A stretch of DNA of 64,000 nucleotides from Rhizobium etli 8C-3. Lineage in GTDB: Bacteria > Pseudomonadota > Alphaproteobacteria > Rhizobiales > Rhizobiaceae. The position numbers were made by a program, and so were the translations under genes. Each line of letters starts with the position of its first letter. Position 1 is the stretch's first letter. The stretch spans positions 2,111,001 through 2,175,000 of the forward strand of contig NZ_CP017241.1 in assembly GCF_001908375.1 (NCBI RefSeq), given 5' to 3'. Positions 58,669 to 64,000 of this stretch are shown here, one piece after another. The notes beneath the pieces are model-generated. The model was not told where the DNA came from and ran no database searches. It worked only from the letters and a program-made list of their open reading frames with translations.

Positions 58669-60981
58669 ATGGATCATCAGGAAAAATCCAAGACGGAGAA
58701 AGACGAGACCGGCGGAAACCTCGACGAACAGGCGCTTTTCTTCCATCGTTATCCCCGTCCCGGCAAACTTGAAATCCAGCCGATCAAGCCACTCGGCAAC
58801 CAGCGCGACCTGGCACTCGCCTATTCGCCCGGCGTCGCAGCACCATGCCTTGCGATCCGTGACAATCCGGAGACGGCGGCTGATTATACCTCGCGCGCCA
58901 ATCTCGTCGCCGTCATCTCCAACGGCACAGCGGTTCTCGGCCTCGGCAATATCGGCCCGCTCGCCTCCAAGCCCGTCATGGAAGGCAAGGCCGTCCTGTT
59001 CAAGAAATTTGCAGGCATCGACGTCTTCGACGTTGAAATCGAGGCGCCCACCGTCGACCAGATGGTCTCCACCATCGCCTCGCTCGAGCCGACCTTTGGC
59101 GGCATCAATCTCGAGGACATCAAGGCGCCGGAGTGTTTCGAGGTGGAACGCCAGCTTCGCGGGAAGATGAAGATCCCGGTTTTCCATGACGACCAGCACG
59201 GCACGGCCATCATCGTCGCCGCAGCGATCCTTAACGGACTGGAGCTTGCCGGCAAGAAGATCGAGAATGTGAAAATCGTCGCCTCCGGCGCGGGTGCCGC
59301 TGCACTTGCCTGCCTCAACCTCCTGGTGACGCTCGGCGCGAAGCGAAAAAACATCTGGGTCCACGATATCGAAGGCCTCGTCTATGAAGGCCGCACTGAA
59401 CTGATGGACGAATGGAAGGCTGTCTATGCACAGAAAAGTAAGATGCGTACGCTTGCCGACAATATCGGCGGCGCCGATGTCTTCCTTGGCCTTTCGGCTG
59501 CCGGTGTCCTGAAGCCCGACCTGCTGTCACAGATGGCGGAAAAGCCGCTCATCATGGCTCTCGCCAATCCGACCCCCGAAATCATGCCTGACCTTGCGCG
59601 TGCCGCCCGCCCGGATGCGATGATCTGCACCGGCCGCTCGGATTTCCCGAACCAGGTGAACAACGTCCTCTGTTTCCCCTATATATTCCGCGGCGCGCTT
59701 GATTGCGGCGCCACAGCCATCAACGAAGAAATGAAGATGGCAGCCGTTAAGGCCATCGCGGGACTTGCCCGCGAGGAAGTATCGGACGTCGCGGCTCGCG
59801 CCTATTCCGGCGAGACGCCCGTCTTCGGCCCGAATTACCTTATTCCCTCGCCCTTCGATCCGCGTCTCATCCTGCGCATCGCCCCGGCTGTCGCCAAGGC
59901 CGCGGCCGAGACGGGCGTCGCGTCGCGGCCGATTGCCGATTTCGACGCCTACCTCGATCAGTTGAACCGGTTCGTTTGGCGTTCGGGCTTCGTCATGAAG
60001 CCGATCTTTACCAGCGCCAAGCTTTGCGAGAAGAAACGCGTCATCTTCGCGGAGGGAGAAGACGAGCGCGTCCTGCGCGCGGCCCAGGTTCTGCTGGAAG
60101 AAAAGACCGGCGAGCCGATTCTAATTGGCCGCCCCTCGGTCATCGAGGCACGCCTCAAGCGGTTCGGCATCCGCATTCGCCCGAACATCGACTTCGCCGT
60201 GGTGAACCCCGAAGATGACCCGCGCTATCGCGACTATGTCGACGACTACTTCGCGCTCGTCGGCCGTGCTGGCATCAATCCGGAAGCCGCCCGCACGATC
60301 GTGCGCACCAACAACACGGTTATCGGCGCCTTGTCGGTGAAGCGCGGCGAGGCGGATGCCCTCATCTGCGGCGTGGAAGGTCGCTTCGACCGCCACTTGA
60401 AAGACGTCGGCCAAATCATCGGCAGACGACCGGGTGCCTGCACCTTCGCCGGCCTCAGCCTGTTGATCACCCAGAAAGGGCCGGTCTTCTTCGCCGATAC
60501 TTTCGTGAACTACAATCCGACCCATGAGGAAATCGCCGAGATCGCCGTTCTCGCTGCCCAGGAGGTTCGCCGCTTCGGCATCACTCCTAAGGCTGCGCTC
60601 ATCTGCCATTCGAACTTCGGCTCACGAAACTCCGAGAGCGCACGCAAGATGCGCGATGCCCTGCAGCTCGTGCGCGATCGCGCCCCGGATCTGGAGGTCG
60701 ATGGTGAAATGCAAGCCGGTTCTGCACTGTCGGAAGCGCTGCGCAAGCGCGCCATGCCGGATAGTTCGCTTGCCGGCGAAGCCAACCTATTGCTCTTCCC
60801 GAACCTCGATGCCGCCAACATCTCCCTCGGCCTCGTCCGTACCATGATGGATGCGCTCCATGTCGGCCCGATTTTGCTGGGAACTGCACAACCTGCGCAT
60901 ATCCTGTCGACTTCGGTCACCTCGCGCGGCGTTGTCAACATGGCGGCGCTTGCCGTCGTTGAGGCTTCTCAGCCGGCGTAA
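58669..60981 (+). CDS. maeB: Malic enzyme with C-terminal phosphotransacetylase-like domain
   Basis: A 770-residue enzyme that decarboxylates malate to pyruvate. Residues about 1-430 are the malic enzyme ([80 protein letters not shown]). Residues about 440-770 resemble phosphotransacetylase ([17 protein letters not shown]) but usually lack that activity. Rhizobia have two such enzymes, NAD- and NADP-linked; I cannot tell which this is. ATG 58669 has ggaga upstream; an ATG 15 codons earlier is also open. Confidence 0.93.
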   Translation: MDHQEKSKTEKDETGGNLDEQALFFHRYPRPGKLEIQPIKPLGNQRDLALAYSPGVAAPCLAIRDNPETAADYTSRANLVAVISNGTAVLGLGNIGPLASKPVMEGKAVLFKKFAGIDVFDVEIEAPTVDQMVSTIASLEPTFGGINLEDIKAPECFEVERQLRGKMKIPVFHDDQHGTAIIVAAAILNGLELAGKKIENVKIVASGAGAAALACLNLLVTLGAKRKNIWVHDIEGLVYEGRTELMDEWKAVYAQKSKMRTLADNIGGADVFLGLSAAGVLKPDLLSQMAEKPLIMALANPTPEIMPDLARAARPDAMICTGRSDFPNQVNNVLCFPYIFRGALDCGATAINEEMKMAAVKAIAGLAREEVSDVAARAYSGETPVFGPNYLIPSPFDPRLILRIAPAVAKAAAETGVASRPIADFDAYLDQLNRFVWRSGFVMKPIFTSAKLCEKKRVIFAEGEDERVLRAAQVLLEEKTGEPILIGRPSVIEARLKRFGIRIRPNIDFAVVNPEDDPRYRDYVDDYFALVGRAGINPEAARTIVRTNNTVIGALSVKRGEADALICGVEGRFDRHLKDVGQIIGRRPGACTFAGLSLLITQKGPVFFADTFVNYNPTHEEIAEIAVLAAQEVRRFGITPKAALICHSNFGSRNSESARKMRDALQLVRDRAPDLEVDGEMQAGSALSEALRKRAMPDSSLAGEANLLLFPNLDAANISLGLVRTMMDALHVGPILLGTAQPAHILSTSVTSRGVVNMAALAVVEASQPA

Positions 60982-61083
60982 GTTGTCGCCAACTGCAAAA
61001 ATGCGCTACTATTGCCTCGCCAGCTTGTTAACGGAAGCAGGTGTCGCGCCGCGCTCTGGCCCGACCTTGCTGCGGATGATGCC

Positions 61084-62169
61084 GTGAAACGCCGAAACCT
61101 GACCCTTGCGATCCTGCTTGTCCTGGCCGCGCCTGCTGCCGCGCAGACGAATGAGATCTGCGACGACCTGCGCGGCCGCATCGCCGATCTGCCCCAAGTC
61201 ATCGGCAACGGCCCCGAAGTCCGCCAATATGCGAGCGCTATCGCCGAGCAGAATCTCGAGCTTAGAAAGGTCCGCAACGACCTGCGCGGCTACGGCTGCT
61301 CGGTGGACAGCATGGTCGTGATCGGCGGCGAGAATGCGGACTTTTGCAGCGAGCTCCAGCAGTCCGAGGCGCGCATGGTCGACAACATTCGATACCTGCA
61401 GGAGCGGCGTAACGAACTGCGCGATCAGGGCGGCGCCGATTATCGCGTCCGCCGCGAGCTGATGGCGGCGCTCGAAGACAACGGCTGCAACGACGAGCTC
61501 GATTATGCGCCCGACCCGCAGGCCTATGCACCGGCGCCAAGTCCAGAAGAACAGGCGATGCGGAGCGATACCTTCATTCCGCTTGGAGAAGGCGAACAAG
61601 GCGACATCCAATACGGCGTGCCGGACGGCGAGCTCATGTCGCATGTCAGCACCATGTGCGTGCGCACCTGCGACGGCGGCTTCTTCCCGATCACAACGAA
61701 TGCAACGTCGATCGATTTCAACCGCGACGCAGCGACGTGTTCGAGAATGTGCCCGGGTATCGAGACGGAGCTTTTCTATCAAGACATCTCGAATACCGAT
61801 GCCGCAAACATGATCTCGGCCTCGACCGGTGCGCCCTACAGCGCCATGCCGAATGCCTTTGCCTACAAGAACCGCGCGCCCGGCGAAAAGTCCTCCTGTT
61901 TGTGCAATCTCAGCGCCTATTACGAGAACATGCGCAAGAATCAATCGATCAGCGAACCGCCGACGAAAGGCTCGATCACCAGTATCAAGACGAAGCCGCC
62001 ATCGGGCGCCGCCTCCACGCCTGCCCGCCAGCCGCAGGTGCCGGACCGCCCCTATGACCCGGCGAACAGTAAAGTCCGCCAGGTCGGTCCGCAGTTCCTC
62101 GCTGGCGATCAGGGTGCGATCGATCTCAAGAACCCCGCAACGCCCGGACCGCAGCCCCAGCAGAACTGA
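61084..62169 (+). CDS. DUF2865 family exported protein
   Basis: A 361-residue exported protein starting at GTG 61084, with signal peptide VKRRNLTLAILLVLAAPAAAQ. The conserved centre has MCVRTCDGGFFPITTNATSIDF, then CSRMCPGIETELFYQ, typical of the cysteine-containing DUF2865 domain, and SSCLCNLSAYYENMR near the C-terminal third. It ends with a proline-rich tail. Function is unknown; the family is seen mainly in alphaproteobacteria. Confidence 0.85.
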   Translation: MKRRNLTLAILLVLAAPAAAQTNEICDDLRGRIADLPQVIGNGPEVRQYASAIAEQNLELRKVRNDLRGYGCSVDSMVVIGGENADFCSELQQSEARMVDNIRYLQERRNELRDQGGADYRVRRELMAALEDNGCNDELDYAPDPQAYAPAPSPEEQAMRSDTFIPLGEGEQGDIQYGVPDGELMSHVSTMCVRTCDGGFFPITTNATSIDFNRDAATCSRMCPGIETELFYQDISNTDAANMISASTGAPYSAMPNAFAYKNRAPGEKSSCLCNLSAYYENMRKNQSISEPPTKGSITSIKTKPPSGAASTPARQPQVPDRPYDPANSKVRQVGPQFLAGDQGAIDLKNPATPGPQPQQN

Positions 62170-62176
62170 CGCGTCG

Positions 62177-62884
<708 letters not shown>

Positions 62885-62952
62885 TCAGCACCCGCGCACA
62901 GGCGCGGGAAGCGTCAAAACTTCGCCGCCGTCCACGCGGTTCGGTCTATCTT

Positions 62953-63112
62953 GTCAGGCCGGTCTTCTGACTTGGCGTCACCCGCTTGCCGCGGCCTTCC
63001 CGGCAGATGCCAGTGGCCATTGTTGCAGAAAGCGTCAGCCTCACAGCGTTGGGCACGTTCCGGTCCTTCACCGGATTCCCGATTCTCCTGCTGGATGCAG
63101 GCACCTGACGCA
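62953..63112 (-). promoter_or_regulatory. Cobalamin riboswitch upstream of bluB
   Basis: On the minus strand this reads as a complete B12 aptamer: GGTGCC near its 5' end, GGGAATCCGGTGA, the B12-box GCCACTG (complement of 63011-63017), GGGAAGG, and the 3' GTCAGAAGACCGGCC. It represses bluB when adenosylcobalamin is abundant. It ends 89 bases upstream of the start codon. Boundaries are approximate. Confidence 0.93.
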
Positions 63113-63140
63113 GTCTCTATCGTCCGAGTCGGCGGCTCGT

Positions 63141-63971
63141 TCAAGTCCCGGGGAAATAACGCACATAGGCAAATTCGTCACCATCAGGTGACCAGCAGGG
63201 TACATTGATCGTTCCCTGTCCGCCGAAGAGCTCGAACAGCGTGGTCAGGTTGCCGCCGTCTATGTCCATCAGCCGCAACCGCACATCGAGGTCGCGCGGA
63301 TGATCGAAGACCTCCGGATCGTAAGAAAGGATCAGCACCTTGTCGTTCTTCGGCGAGGGATGCGCAAACCAGTTGCCATAATTGTCGAATGTCACCTGTT
63401 CCAGGCCGGTTCCATCCGGATGGATGCGCCAGATCTGCATGAGACCGGTGCGGCTGGAGTTGAAGTAGATCCATCTCCCGTCAGACGAATAATCCGGCCC
63501 GTCGTTTCGACCCTCGCCATGCGTCAGCCGTTTTTCGGGGCCACCATCGACGGAGATCGTATAAATGTCGAAGAGGTCGTCGCGAATGCCGCAATAGGCG
63601 AGCTCCCTGCCGTTCGGTGACCAACCGTGCCAATAGGAGGGCAGATTTTCGGTGATCAGCCGCGGCGTCCCGCCAGCCGCCGGCAGAATATAGATCGCCG
63701 ACTTGCCGAATTCGGTCTTGTCGGAAATGACGATTTGCGTCCCGTCCGGCGAAATGCCGTGATCGTTATTACACTGCGTTGCAAAATCCGTATCGACCTG
63801 TTGGAGGCCGCCGGTACCGTCCGGCCGCAGCCGGTAAAGCAACCCGTCGCCATTCAACAGCACATAGCCGCCATCGGGCGAAAAATTCGGCGCCTCGATC
63901 AGCTTTTCCGTCTGGACGACAATCCGGCTTTCGCCGGTGCGAATATTGTAGATCTCGACCGAACTGCGCAT
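63141..63971 (-). CDS. TolB-like beta-propeller protein
   Basis: A 276-residue protein without a signal peptide. It contains repeated PD40-type units of the form SPDG (FSPDGGYVLLNGDG, ISPDGTQIVISDKT, SSDGRWIYFNSSRTG, WSPDGDEFAYVRY), which build a TolB-like propeller. The start MRSSVEIYN has a GGGAGT ribosome binding site upstream. The function is unknown. It ends 28 bases before the riboswitch. Confidence 0.85.
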   Translation of the reverse strand: MRSSVEIYNIRTGESRIVVQTEKLIEAPNFSPDGGYVLLNGDGLLYRLRPDGTGGLQQVDTDFATQCNNDHGISPDGTQIVISDKTEFGKSAIYILPAAGGTPRLITENLPSYWHGWSPNGRELAYCGIRDDLFDIYTISVDGGPEKRLTHGEGRNDGPDYSSDGRWIYFNSSRTGLMQIWRIHPDGTGLEQVTFDNYGNWFAHPSPKNDKVLILSYDPEVFDHPRDLDVRLRLMDIDGGNLTTLFELFGGQGTINVPCWSPDGDEFAYVRYFPGT

Positions 63972-64000
63972 GCATACTCCCGGATCTTGGGTTACCGGTC

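Overview
The window reads as chromosomal DNA of a Rhizobium-type alphaproteobacterium (R. leguminosarum/etli/tropici relatives). This rests on gene content: the DUF1127 and DUF982 small proteins, the CckA hybrid kinase, a DksA with one zinc-ligand cysteine, a giant Growth Pole Ring (GPR)-like protein, CtrA-type and alphaproteobacterial LexA-type sites, and a BluB gene behind a cobalamin riboswitch. Most of it is core genome. There is no prophage, CRISPR array, tRNA or rRNA that I can see. The one clear mobile element is a group II intron.

Layout. 1-7.0 kb: purine genes purC(partial)-purS-small ORF-purQ, then a lipoprotein, a divergent DUF1127/MocR-regulator pair, purL and bolA. 7.0-9.0 kb: a membrane serine-hydrolase-like gene and a very basic small protein lie between bolA and its usual partner grxD. 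9.1-11.7 kb: two tandem Bcr/CflA-type MFS exporters. 11.8-12.4 kb: DUF982 gene and, divergent from it, a 42-residue membrane peptide gene preceded by a consensus LexA box. 12.5-20.7 kb, mostly minus strand: inositol-phosphatase-like, ttcA, glsA, rpsD, a HerA-like ATPase, a YjbR-fold protein, murI, trmJ and an exported protein. 20.9-24 kb: icd, GNAT, GST and a decayed AraC regulator. 24-28 kb: alaS and recA. 28.1-34 kb: pseudouridine catabolism (psuK-psuG), cckA and a FliO-like protein. 34.0-35.9 kb: group II intron sitting directly behind the dksA terminator. 36-43.1 kb: dksA, SixA-like phosphatase, YcjX/YcjF-like pair, folK-folB-folP and a DUF922 protease-like protein. 43.1-43.3 kb: a candidate small RNA. 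43.3-50.9 kb: ferredoxin, an Hpt protein and the 2055-residue GPR-like protein. 51-55 kb: an Mla-type lipid transport operon. 55-64 kb: dipeptide epimerase, MFS transporter, a GNAT fragment, metallophosphoesterase, malic enzyme, a DUF2865 protein, riboswitch-controlled bluB and a TolB-like protein.

The most interesting regulatory reading is in two intergenic regions. Between the Hpt gene and the GPR-like gene there are two perfect CtrA-type boxes (TTAA-N7-TTAA), next to a polar-growth scaffold and about 12 kb from cckA, the top of the CtrA phosphorelay. Upstream of the 42-residue membrane peptide there is a perfect GTTC-N7-GTTC box plus a promoter and ribosome binding site. That arrangement resembles SOS-induced division-inhibitor peptides such as Caulobacter SidA, and I regard it as the best candidate for something undescribed here.

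All functions are assigned by reading protein motifs and neighbourhood; no database search was run. Starts were chosen by ribosome binding site, family length and overlap with neighbours.
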